Part shown: positions 15,915 to 22,928 of the stretch, in pieces
How the letters are laid out: each line of letters begins with the position of its first letter
Position numbering within the stretch: the stretch's first letter is position 1
Source of the DNA: Blautia schinkii DSM 10518
Lineage (GTDB): Bacteria > Bacillota > Clostridia > Lachnospirales > Lachnospiraceae
Direction of reading: 5' to 3'
Assembly: GCA_000702025.1 (NCBI GenBank)
Contig: JNKJ01000003.1
Coordinates: 62,001-126,000, forward strand
DNA: 64,000 bases
The notes under the pieces: generated by a model
What the model saw: the letters and a program-made list of their open reading frames with translations, nothing else
Told to the model about the DNA's origin: nothing
Databases searched by the model: none
Program-made: the position numbers and the translations under genes

Positions 15915-16661
15915 TTATCTGTGATTTATCATACTTGCAAGGCATCCAGCCCCAAATCCATTGTCAATATTAACCACCCCTACACCATTAGCACAGGAAT
16001 TAAGCATTGACAATAAGGCGGCCAGTCCGTGAAACGATGCTCCGTATCCAATACTTGTAGGTACAGCAATAACAGGACAATCCGCCAGTCCGGCAACGAC
16101 ACTTGCCAACGCCCCTTCCATACCGGCAATTGCAACAATCACATTTGCCGTCATAATGTCATCCAAATGAGCCAATGTTCTATGTATTCCCGCCACGCCT
16201 ACATCATACAGGCGTTTTACCTGGTTTCCCATAGCAAGCGCTGTCCAGGCAGCCTCCTCTGCAACAGGAATATCACTTGTCCCTCCGGTTACGATCAGAA
16301 CGGTCCCCTTACCGTCTTTATGCGGCAAAGTACCGATAAGACCAATGCGCGAATCTGCTTCATACTGTAAAGGATATGTTTTGGAGATTTCTTCCGCCGC
16401 TTCTTTATATAGTCTGGTTATAAGAATACACTCCTGCTGCCTTTTGACCATAGATTCAATAATTCCCAACATCTGCCCAGGTGTTTTCCCCTCACCGAAA
16501 ATCACCTCCGCATTTCCCTGCCTTAAATCCCGATGATAATCCACCTTTGCATAACCCAAATCCTCAAAGGGTTCCTTTTTAAATTGTAAGACAGCCTCAT
16601 CGATTGTAAGAGAGTCATCCTTCACCTTCTCCAATATTTTTATTAAATCAGTTTTTTTCAT
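15915..16661 (-). CDS. larB: LarB: NaAD carboxylase/hydrolase for the nickel-pincer cofactor
   Basis: 248 aa, normal length. LarB carboxylates nicotinic acid adenine dinucleotide and splits off AMP, the first step of nickel-pincer nucleotide synthesis. The PurE-like C-terminal half shows VTGGTSDIPVAEEA (near 124-137), the VGVAGIHR motif, and GMEGALASVVAGL (near 180-192), and a Cys near 221 in MLNSCANGVGV that is the expected substrate-linking residue. It starts at the ATG behind CGGAGGACAGG. Upstream is the 593-aa gene (104-bp gap, no terminator), downstream larC1. The third maturation enzyme, LarE, is not in the window. Confidence 0.92.
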   Translation of the reverse strand: MKKTDLIKILEKVKDDSLTIDEAVLQFKKEPFEDLGYAKVDYHRDLRQGNAEVIFGEGKTPGQMLGIIESMVKRQQECILITRLYKEAAEEISKTYPLQYEADSRIGLIGTLPHKDGKGTVLIVTGGTSDIPVAEEAAWTALAMGNQVKRLYDVGVAGIHRTLAHLDDIMTANVIVAIAGMEGALASVVAGLADCPVIAVPTSIGYGASFHGLAALLSMLNSCANGVGVVNIDNGFGAGCLASMINHR

Positions 16662-16765
16662 ACCTGTCCTCCGATTTTCCCATTAGAAACGAAAAGAACA
16701 CAGTTGACAACAACCATGTCCCTTCCGTTCTATGAGATTCTACAAAATTTAGTAAAATGGCACTG

Positions 16766-18547
16766 TTACATGTAATCTATAATATCTACAGCCATGGCAC
16801 CAACCTCGGATGCATGGGCTTTTGCCCCCGGAATGCCAACGCTGATATAAGCCGCACGTTCCGCTTCCTCCGCGATCTGTTCCGGCTCCCCGATTTTCAT
16901 AGCAGAAGCCACAGCCGCAGGAATTACTACATTCAAAATATTACATCCAGCCAGGGAAAGCTCGTCCAAAACAGCGGCGCCGAACGGCACAGCCCACGCA
17001 ACATCCCGGCACTCACCCTGACTGACTTTTGGTATGATGTCATGAACAAAACCTTTCATCACTGCTTTCTGCTCATCCATTGTCACAGTCACGTCCGCAT
17101 AGGCATCAAAAGCCCAATATTTTTTCACAAGCTTAACCGTTCTTCTGGCTGCACTATGGATTTCATCAACTTTTATCTTCACTTTTTTCCCTGTCATTGC
17201 GGAAAACAGACCTGAAGCCTTCTCCTCAACAACAGCAAGTCTCTCGTCATCCAGTTCCTTCACAATATCTGTTATTGTCTTACCTGCTTTGAGCTGTTCG
17301 TATGCAAAATCTGCTTTATCATAAATTGCCTTTGTCCTGGCTGGCTCCGTTGCCTTAATCAGCAGCTTTGTTACAGGTCCGTTTCTAAGCTCATCGGCTT
17401 TTCTCGCAATAATATTCATAGACACTAAGGCTGATTCCGGATTCAGAGAAATTTCTGTTCTTTCCTGAATTATTCGCTGAGCTATTTCATTTGCGTCAGC
17501 AGATTGCTCTAATAATGCTTTCATCGCAATTACCGCATAAGAACCTTGATGGCCAAGAGGCGCGTTTACCGGACCTGCGGAAAATCCGCTTGAAATACCT
17601 TCCCGGAAGCATGCCAGTATTTCAGCCAAAGCCATCATTCCGATGACAGAAGGCGCACCGATATCTTTTAAAATAAGCCCGATATCCCCCACTAACTGGG
17701 CGGTATCATATTCCTGTCCGGTCACATGCATATGTACTTTCTCCGGCAGCCCGGCTGTTTTAGCGGCAACTTGTCCTACCAAACGCACAGAAGTCGTCCT
17801 CCCGTAACGTCCTTCACCCTCCGGAACCTCCGCATCAGGATGGATGATTTCCAGGATTGCTGCAGAACCAAGCAGTGCCGCATGCAGCGGATCAGGTCTG
17901 ATTCCGGCTCCTGCCATGGCATCCAACATTGCCTTTGTTCCAATTTCAGCTCCGCGTTCCGCCATACCCGGCCAGATAATATCTTCCCCCAGAGCGCTGT
18001 GCCCATAGAGAGGTCCTCTTCCTACATTCTCCGGGACGTCTCTTCCATTTATTGGAGAAAGTGTTCCTTCCATTAACGCTTTATTTACCGCAAGTACTGC
18101 CGGAAAGGCTGAAATTTTACTGTTCATTTTTGAAGTTGGAATCGCGCTTACTCCACTTCTGTCTACGCCTGCTATCATCCTGCAGGTAGCACCCAGCTTA
18201 CGGTTTCCCGCCGGGATTCCGACTTGAGCGGCTGAACCTGCCAAATACATCATTACAGCCGTGAGCAGAGCAGCGTTTGCCCCGTCTGCGCCTGACATTT
18301 TTGCTGTTTTAATTGCTTTTTCTAAAATTGTTTCTACAGGAAGATGCCTCACGTCTGCGAACTTGATAGACAGACTTCCTCCTCCCAGAATTTCCTCTGT
18401 AATCACATTTGCAACGGTATGCACAGCCAGATTCACCATTCCATGTCCGCCGGCAAGAGCTTCTATTCTGTCATTTGTCAGATTTGAAATATTGGATATT
18501 GCAGCCATCTGAGCGGCAGAGATAATTTTACACTTTTCATTGTTCAT
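16766..18547 (-). CDS. Unrecognised 593-aa protein of the nickel-pincer cluster, paralogue B
   Basis: Paralogue of the 592-aa protein at 3656-5434. By eye the first ~300 residues are about two-thirds identical and the last ~250 less so. Conserved blocks are GGHG (33-36), GNRKLGAT, SAIPTSKMNSKISAFPAV, YGHSALGED, EIIHPDAEVPE, EYDTAQLVGDIGLILKDIG, NGPVTKLL and a Gly-Cys in AGCNILNVVIPAA near the end. No signal peptide or membrane helix is evident. AAGGGAGG precedes the ATG. It heads the larB-larC1 operon, while its sister closes the larA-larC2 operon, so the two may form a heteromer or act on related substrates. Family and activity unknown to me. Confidence 0.9.
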   Translation of the reverse strand: MNNEKCKIISAAQMAAISNISNLTNDRIEALAGGHGMVNLAVHTVANVITEEILGGGSLSIKFADVRHLPVETILEKAIKTAKMSGADGANAALLTAVMMYLAGSAAQVGIPAGNRKLGATCRMIAGVDRSGVSAIPTSKMNSKISAFPAVLAVNKALMEGTLSPINGRDVPENVGRGPLYGHSALGEDIIWPGMAERGAEIGTKAMLDAMAGAGIRPDPLHAALLGSAAILEIIHPDAEVPEGEGRYGRTTSVRLVGQVAAKTAGLPEKVHMHVTGQEYDTAQLVGDIGLILKDIGAPSVIGMMALAEILACFREGISSGFSAGPVNAPLGHQGSYAVIAMKALLEQSADANEIAQRIIQERTEISLNPESALVSMNIIARKADELRNGPVTKLLIKATEPARTKAIYDKADFAYEQLKAGKTITDIVKELDDERLAVVEEKASGLFSAMTGKKVKIKVDEIHSAARRTVKLVKKYWAFDAYADVTVTMDEQKAVMKGFVHDIIPKVSQGECRDVAWAVPFGAAVLDELSLAGCNILNVVIPAAVASAMKIGEPEQIAEEAERAAYISVGIPGAKAHASEVGAMAVDIIDYM

Positions 18548-18581
18548 ATTTAACCTCCCTTACATGCTTTCGTTTTTTGCT

Positions 18582-18626
18582 AGTACAACATTGCGTAAAT
18601 TCCAGTGATTTACGCAATGCTGTACT
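18582..18626. repeat. Long inverted repeat in the leader of the 593-aa gene
   Basis: Two 19-bp arms (18582-18600 and 18608-18626, core ACATTGCGTAAAT) with one mismatch and a 7-nt loop. It lies between the predicted promoter and the start codon and has no T tract on either side, so it is more likely an operator or an mRNA leader hairpin than a terminator. Confidence 0.7.
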
Positions 18627-18650
18627 GGAATAACTCAAGATTTTTTTATT

Positions 18651-18679
18651 ATTATATCCATGCTGCTGCCGGCATACAA
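18651..18679 (-). promoter_or_regulatory. Promoter of the 593-aa gene-larB-larC1 operon
   Basis: Minus strand TTGTAT, 17 bp, TATAAT, about 105 bp upstream of the ATG. No ATGTATACAT palindrome is present, so this operon is probably not under the neighbouring GntR protein. Confidence 0.6.
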
Positions 18680-18735
18680 GATACCGTAGAATTTATGAGT
18701 TACTAATAATTTTCTTAGCAGCAACAATATTCCTC

Positions 18736-18764
18736 TTGACAATCGCCATTTCTATCAGTATATT
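18736..18764 (+). promoter_or_regulatory. Promoter of the ferredoxin operon
   Basis: TTGACA, 17 bp, TATATT on the plus strand; the -10 box lies inside the palindrome at 18758-18781. Confidence 0.75.
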
Positions 18765-18781
18765 AGAAATAACTAATATAC
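18758..18781. promoter_or_regulatory. Putative ArsR-type operator
   Basis: GTATATTAG and CTAATATAC are perfect 9-bp arms 6 bp apart and cover the -10 box. An ArsR gene ends the same module (19827-20120). Confidence 0.65.
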
Positions 18782-18798
18782 TAACAGAGAGGTGCAAC

Positions 18799-19008
18799 AT
18801 GTCCAAAGCAAAGAAAAAAGCATGCATCCAAAGCGACTGTGTCGCCTGCGGATGTTGTATGAAAATCTGTCCAGTGAAAGCAATATCAATCCCTCATGGA
18901 ATCATCGCCATTGTAGATTCACAAAAATGCATCGGCTGCGGCAAGTGCAGAGCCGCCTGTCCAGCCGGTGTGATTGAACTGATGGAAAGGGAGGCGGTTG
19001 TAGCATGA
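18799..19008 (+). CDS. 2[4Fe-4S] ferredoxin
   Basis: 69 aa with two complete cluster motifs, CVACGCCMKICP (about 14-25) and CIGCGKCRAACP (about 43-54). Start chosen at the ATG behind GAGAGGTG; an upstream in-frame start would lie before the operator. It should shuttle electrons in the cytoplasm, perhaps to the membrane protein encoded by the next gene, whose ATG overlaps this stop (ATGA). Confidence 0.9.
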   Translation: MSKAKKKACIQSDCVACGCCMKICPVKAISIPHGIIAIVDSQKCIGCGKCRAACPAGVIELMEREAVVA

Positions 19009-19607
19009 AAAAACATTGGTATGATTATTTATGGATTGCCTCCGCGCTCTATCTGACCCTGGGATTCTTTAATATCCTGTTTGCATGGCTTGGATTGATC
19101 TGCTTTATCGTTCCCCTGCTGATTGCCATCATCAAAGGAAACAAAGCCTACTGCAACAAATACTGCGGACGAGGGCAATTATTTGAACTGTTGGGAGGAC
19201 GGCTTGGCTTATCCCGTAAGAAAACGCCGCCGAAATTCCTGCGTTCCAAATGGTTCCGGTACGGATTTCTGACATTTTTTATGACCATGTTCCTGCTTAT
19301 GATTTACAATACATACCTGGTATTTGCAGGCGCTACACTAAAGGAAGCAGTCACACTTCTGTGGGTGTTTAAGCTCCCCTGGAACTGGACGAATACCTCC
19401 TTCGTTTCACCTGGAGTCGCCCAGTTTGCCTTTGGTTTTTATGGCGTGATGCTCACTTCCACTGTACTCGGGCTGATTACCATGCTTCTGTTTAAACCGC
19501 GTTCCTGGTGTGTATACTGTCCAATGGGCACTATGACTCAAGGCATCTGCCAGATCAAACACTCCGCAGCAAGCCACGGAAAATCCAGCAGCACCGAAAT
19601 AGGTTAA
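19005..19607 (+). CDS. Membrane 4Fe-4S protein (NapH/YccM-like Fer4_5 domain)
   Basis: 200 aa. Four to five hydrophobic segments (about 8-45, 88-112, 140-165) flank two cysteine motifs: CNKYCGRG near residue 46 and WCVYCPMGTMTQ near 167, the latter typical of Fer4_5 polyferredoxin membrane proteins. Such proteins pass electrons between quinone or soluble ferredoxin and a partner. It is short for the group and lacks the soluble C-terminal ferredoxin part, which the preceding gene may supply. A palindromic element begins 2 bp after its stop. Confidence 0.8.
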   Translation: MKKHWYDYLWIASALYLTLGFFNILFAWLGLICFIVPLLIAIIKGNKAYCNKYCGRGQLFELLGGRLGLSRKKTPPKFLRSKWFRYGFLTFFMTMFLLMIYNTYLVFAGATLKEAVTLLWVFKLPWNWTNTSFVSPGVAQFAFGFYGVMLTSTVLGLITMLLFKPRSWCVYCPMGTMTQGICQIKHSAASHGKSSSTEIG

Positions 19608-19609
19608 AC

Positions 19610-19774
19610 CTAGTATAACTCCCAGTAAATAACTTAATGTTTCGCTGGCCTGATTTTCCGATAGCACAGGTGTAAAATACTCAGCGTAGCCCGCTACGCC
19701 TCCGTTTTTACACCTGCACTCTCGAAAAATCATTCTCATCGAACCATCAAGTTATTTACTTTGAGTTATACTAG
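19610..19774. mobile_element. 165-bp palindromic MITE-like element
   Basis: The two ends, CTAGTATAACTC and GAGTTATACTAG, are perfect inverted repeats. The similarity continues inward with mismatches through AGTAAATAACTT, GATTTT and CAGGTGTAAAA to a central GCGTAGC/GCTACGC, so almost the whole element can fold into one hairpin. There is no coding capacity. Such elements are spread by a transposase in trans. It separates the polyferredoxin gene from the ArsR gene and may act as a terminator. Confidence 0.75.
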
Positions 19775-19826
19775 TGCCTGCTATTTACGTCAACATAGCA
19801 TAAAAGAATTTAGGAGAAAACTAAGA

Positions 19827-20120
19827 ATGGAAGAAAATGCAAAGAAAATTGCCGAATTGCTAAAAGTCCTGGCTAATGAAAACCGCCTGCTGATTCTGTG
19901 TGCATTGACCAAACGCCCCATGACTGTGAGCGAAATTGCAAATTACGTACCAAGCATTACACAGTCAGCATTATCCCAGCATTTAACGCTTTTAAAAGCA
20001 CATAGTATTCTGGACAACAGCAAATCCGGTCAAAACATAACTTACTCCATAGCAGATCACCGTGTTGAGGAGATTCTCCATGTTTTGAAAAAGCATTATT
20101 GTGAAGAAGATATTGTATAA
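19827..20120 (+). CDS. ArsR-family transcriptional repressor
   Basis: 97 aa winged helix: LLKVLANENRLLILCAL (about 11-27), SITQSALSQHLTLLKAHSIL recognition helix region (about 46-65). There is no CxC metal site in helix 3; single cysteines lie near 24 and 92, so it may sense redox state rather than a metal (inference). Start set at the ATG behind TAGGAGAAAA. It is the probable repressor of the ferredoxin promoter palindrome. Confidence 0.88.
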   Translation: MEENAKKIAELLKVLANENRLLILCALTKRPMTVSEIANYVPSITQSALSQHLTLLKAHSILDNSKSGQNITYSIADHRVEEILHVLKKHYCEEDIV

Positions 20121-20151
20121 ACAGTATCAAACATTCGTTATAAATAAAGAC

Positions 20152-20208
20152 AGAGACAGTTCCGGGATAGTACAGAAAAGTACCTTCTCACGGAACCGTC
20201 TCTATTTT
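20152..20208. terminator. Bidirectional terminator between arsR and the HPr gene
   Basis: AGAGACAGTTCCG (20152-20164) pairs with CGGAACCGTCTCT (20191-20203), one mismatch, followed by ATTTTTA on the plus strand and by GTCTTTATTTA on the minus strand. Confidence 0.75.
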
Positions 20209-20221
20209 TATGCCGTCATTT

Positions 20222-20479
20222 TTACAAATTGTCCTCAAAAAATTTCTTCATTGCCTCACATACCAGTTCTTCATTCTGGCCTGAAACCTCAACCTCCACT
20301 GTCTGACCGCATTTGACACCAAGCCCCATCACTGCCATCAACCGCGTGGCATCCGCTGTCTTTCCGTCTTTTTTAAGAAGAATTTTGCTTTCATATTTCT
20401 TAGCCTCCTTTACCAAAAGGCCTGCCGGTCTGGCATGGATTCCCACCTCATCCTTAATGACATATTCAAATTTCATCAT
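20222..20479 (-). CDS. HPr-family phosphocarrier lacking the regulatory serine
   Basis: 85 aa, full HPr length. The phosphoryl-accepting His15 is intact in GIHARPAG. The site of HPr kinase is changed: where Bacillus HPr has NLKSIMGVMSLG with Ser46, this protein has DATRLMAVMGLG with Arg46. It could carry phosphate from enzyme I but could not be phosphorylated by HprK to act with CcpA. It lies 23 bp downstream of a zinc dehydrogenase gene and is probably co-transcribed, so it may serve a dedicated polyol or sugar PTS encoded elsewhere. Confidence 0.88.
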   Translation of the reverse strand: MMKFEYVIKDEVGIHARPAGLLVKEAKKYESKILLKKDGKTADATRLMAVMGLGVKCGQTVEVEVSGQNEELVCEAMKKFFEDNL

Positions 20480-20502
20480 AATCTACACCTCTCGATTTTT
20501 CA

Positions 20503-21543
20503 TTACTTTATCATCCCAGGATTCACAATATACTTTCCTTCCGCTCTCACCTTCGGATTTCTCAGAACCTCTTCCAAATCCTCCAGTCCTATTGTCTTGC
20601 AAACCATGCTTTCCACATCAAGCCGCCCGGAATCAATAAGCTGCAGCGCTCTTTGCTGTGTGCAGGGATTGATAAAGGATGCTTTCAGCGTCAGCTCCTT
20701 TTGGAAAATCTGGAATGGCTTTATAGAAATCTCCGCATCAGGCTTTGTCAGGCCAAACAACATCACCGTCCCTTTCTTGCCAACCAGCTCAACCGCCTGC
20801 TCCATGGTGGAGGGAAGTCCGGCACATTCAATGACTGTACGCACCCATGTCATCCCTGCATCTGCAAGCCTCTCTTTCACATTCTCGTTCAGCGGATCAA
20901 TACACACATCTGCCCCAAGCTTCATGCCCATCTCCCGCTTCTTCTCCACAGGCTCCAATAGCGCTACCTTCGCCGCACCTGCCAGCTTCGCAAGCTGCAG
21001 CATCAGCAGACCGATCATTCCGCCTCCGATAACGACCACCTGATATCCCGGTTCTATGCCGCACATATCAATCCCATGCAGGCAGCATGCTACAGGCTCA
21101 GCCATAGCCCCCTGCTCAAAGCTTGTATGATCTCCGAGATGATAAACCTGGCTCTGTTCAACCACGCAATATTCCGCAAACCCGCCGTTTACCGTAGTAC
21201 CATATCCAACCATTCGCTCGCAGAAATGCACCTCTCCGCTTCTGCAGAAATCACATTCTCCGCAGTAGTGGTTCGGGTCTATGCATACCCGGTCACCCAC
21301 CTCAAAATTCTGCACATCACACCCAATCTCCGTAATGATTCCGGAAAATTCATGTCCCAAAATCGTAGGCGGGGTCACTTCAGCCGCGCCCTTATCTCCC
21401 TCATAAATATGGATATCCGTACCGCATATGCCGCACGCCTTTACCTGTATCAATACTTCTTTCGGCCCGGGTTTGGGGGCAGATGTATCCTCCACTCTCA
21501 AATCATGCCTGCCATAAAAAACCGCACTTTTCATATTTTTCAT
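20503..21543 (-). CDS. Zinc-dependent medium-chain dehydrogenase (sorbitol/threonine DH type)
   Basis: 346 aa MDR enzyme. It has the catalytic zinc ligands Cys in CGICGTD (near 37-43), GHEFSG (near 63-68) and a Glu near 150, the structural zinc quartet in CGECDFCRSGEVHFC (near 94-108), and a Rossmann fold with VVVIGGGMIGLL (near 170). It oxidises a polyol or alcohol with NAD(P). The HPr gene follows in the same direction. The substrate is unknown; polyol phosphate would fit the HPr link. Confidence 0.9.
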   Translation of the reverse strand: MKNMKSAVFYGRHDLRVEDTSAPKPGPKEVLIQVKACGICGTDIHIYEGDKGAAEVTPPTILGHEFSGIITEIGCDVQNFEVGDRVCIDPNHYCGECDFCRSGEVHFCERMVGYGTTVNGGFAEYCVVEQSQVYHLGDHTSFEQGAMAEPVACCLHGIDMCGIEPGYQVVVIGGGMIGLLMLQLAKLAGAAKVALLEPVEKKREMGMKLGADVCIDPLNENVKERLADAGMTWVRTVIECAGLPSTMEQAVELVGKKGTVMLFGLTKPDAEISIKPFQIFQKELTLKASFINPCTQQRALQLIDSGRLDVESMVCKTIGLEDLEEVLRNPKVRAEGKYIVNPGMIK

Positions 21544-21767
21544 CCTCTCTTTACTATAACTTTTGTCTTTTTTTAAACCAACTTCGCGCTAATTCTGTCT
21601 CAAGTATAACATACTCTTCTTAACTGCACACATACTTTTATTCCCACAGATAATACCACAGGTAACAAAGCATGCGGACATACCCAGGTGTCCCCTTGGC
21701 TATGGAAAACCTGTACAGGCTGCCCGATATAATCCCTCAACCTATGCACACACTTTTCCGGCTATGA

Positions 21768-21776
21768 CATAAAATA
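21768..21776 (+). promoter_or_regulatory. Possible sigma-K-type -10 element of the cotJ operon
   Basis: CATAAAATA fits the CATAnnnTA -10 pattern of the mother-cell sigma K, and an AC dinucleotide lies about 17-18 bp upstream. It sits 39 bp before the cotJA start. A weak call. Confidence 0.35.
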
Positions 21777-21814
21777 TAGAGTAACATAAGTATATATTCA
21801 GAAAGGATTTGTTC

Positions 21815-22357
21815 ATGGAAAAATATCAGATGAACCGTCCGGGCTGCCGCCCTTATAATAACACCTGCGGCATGACAAGGCCACAGACACCTGTGCATAC
21901 AGGCATGGCCAACAGAGGCTGCGGCATGGCCGACCTAAACTGTAACATGCCCGACCGTGGATGCAACATGCCCGACCGTGGATGCAACATGCCCGACCGA
22001 AACTGCAACATGCCTGACCGTGGCTGTAGCATGCCTGACCGCGAATGCAACATGCCTGACCGCGGATGCAACATGCCCGACCGCGGATGTAACATGCCCG
22101 ACCGTGGCTGCAACATGCCTGACCGCGGATGTAACTGCGGCGCTCAGCCCAAAACTTACTGCAGCTGTCATATGCCCGGAGCAGCCTCACCAAACGCTGA
22201 AATGTTTTCACACCTGAAACACCTTCCCCTGGCTATGGCCTATGTTCCCTGCCAGGAATTCAAAACTACCTTTGACCTCTGCTATGCATTAAATGTAGGA
22301 ACGATCTTCCCCGAATTATGCAAGCCATTCTGTGGAAAGAGAGGTGGATGCAGATGA
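21815..22357 (+). CDS. cotJA: CotJA-like spore coat protein with Cys-rich heptapeptide repeats
   Basis: 180 aa. The C-terminal part, LAMAYVPCQEFKTTFDLCY and GTIFPELCKPF, is the CotJA signature of an inner spore-coat protein. Typical CotJA is much shorter; here about 110 residues precede it, including nine uninterrupted copies of C-N-M-P-D-R-G (residues 43-105, with CSMPDRE and CNMPDRN variants). The regular cysteines could cross-link the coat or bind metal. Start taken at the ATG behind GAAAGGA. Stop overlaps the cotJB start region. Expression in the mother cell during sporulation is expected from the family. Confidence 0.88.
   Translation: MEKYQMNRPGCRPYNNTCGMTRPQTPVHTGMANRGCGMADLNCNMPDRGCNMPDRGCNMPDRNCNMPDRGCSMPDRECNMPDRGCNMPDRGCNMPDRGCNMPDRGCNCGAQPKTYCSCHMPGAASPNAEMFSHLKHLPLAMAYVPCQEFKTTFDLCYALNVGTIFPELCKPFCGKRGGCR
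21941..22129 (+). repeat. Nine-unit 21-bp coding minisatellite in cotJA
   Basis: Nine in-frame 21-bp units, each encoding Cys-Asn-Met-Pro-Asp-Arg-Gly or a one-residue variant. Synonymous drift between units (CGT/CGC, GGA/GGC) shows some age. Confidence 0.95.
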
Positions 22358-22635
22358 CAAACTGTAATATGAACGCAAAAAGGCAGCTGCTCCAAAAAAT
22401 AAATGAAGTAAGCTTCGCTGTAGACGATATCCTTCTCTTCCTGGATACCCATCCCTGCGACCAGAAAGCGCTTGCATTTTATGAAGAAACAGCCGCTAAG
22501 CGCAAAGAATTGATGACAGAATATGCCCGTTCCTACGGACCTCTGACCATTGATGATGCCTTGGAATCCTGCGGTGACACCTGGAAATGGATGGAACAGC
22601 CATTCCCATGGGAAAAGGAAGGAGCGTGCAGATAG
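22354..22635 (+). CDS. cotJB: CotJB spore coat protein
   Basis: About 93 aa from the ATG at 22354, which follows a GAGAGGTGG site at the end of cotJA. The pattern LLQKINEVSFAVDDILLFLDTHPCDQKAL and YGPLTIDDALESCGDTWKWMEQPFPWE is that of CotJB, which is needed with CotJA and CotJC for assembly in the spore coat. A frame that starts at 22318 would add 12 residues inside cotJA and is less likely. Overlapping or adjacent to cotJA and followed within 4 bp by the remnant of cotJC. Confidence 0.9.
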   Translation: MTNCNMNAKRQLLQKINEVSFAVDDILLFLDTHPCDQKALAFYEETAAKRKELMTEYARSYGPLTIDDALESCGDTWKWMEQPFPWEKEGACR

Positions 22636-22638
22636 AAT

Positions 22639-22752
22639 ATGTGGAATTATGAAAAACGTTTACAATACCCCATCAATATCACCACACCAAACGCAAAGAT
22701 AGCCCAATATATTATGAGCCAGTACGGCGGTCCTTATTGCAGTAACCTATAA
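22639..22752 (+). pseudogene. cotJC: cotJC truncated to 37 codons
   Basis: MWNYEKRLQYPINI and IAQYIMSQYGGP match the first ~33 residues of CotJC, a manganese-catalase-like coat protein of about 190 aa or more. After YGGP the frame reads Tyr-Cys-Ser-Asn-Leu and stops, and no CotJC-like sequence follows in any frame up to 22928. The catalase-like four-helix domain with its metal ligands is therefore missing here. A sequencing or assembly deletion cannot be excluded. Confidence 0.8.
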
Positions 22753-22866
22753 TATCACGCTCGCTCCAACTTACATAGTGCCTGTGCCATATGATGTTTT
22801 CCATCGCATAATGTATGGGCCAACCCTATAATCCCACAACAATCGTAATGATTTTCTTTACCAATA

Positions 22867-22895
22867 TTGTATCCTTCAACTGTGTCCTGTATAAT
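22867..22895 (+). promoter_or_regulatory. Promoter of the nitroreductase-arsR operon
   Basis: TTGTAT, 17 bp, TATAAT. Confidence 0.7.
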
Positions 22896-22896
22896 G

Positions 22897-22912
22897 GTTA
22901 AAGAACTTTAAC
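22897..22912. promoter_or_regulatory. Putative ArsR operator of the nitroreductase operon
   Basis: GTTAAAG and CTTTAAC are perfect 7-bp arms 2 bp apart, placed over the predicted start of transcription and just ahead of the AAAGGGG ribosome site. Confidence 0.55.
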
Positions 22913-22928
22913 GAAAGGGGACAAACCT

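Noticed and set aside
21815-22217. Several long open frames on both strands over the cotJA repeat
   Set aside because: They are by-products of a 21-bp repeat, which keeps all frames open. Only the CotJA frame has a ribosome site and a recognisable domain.
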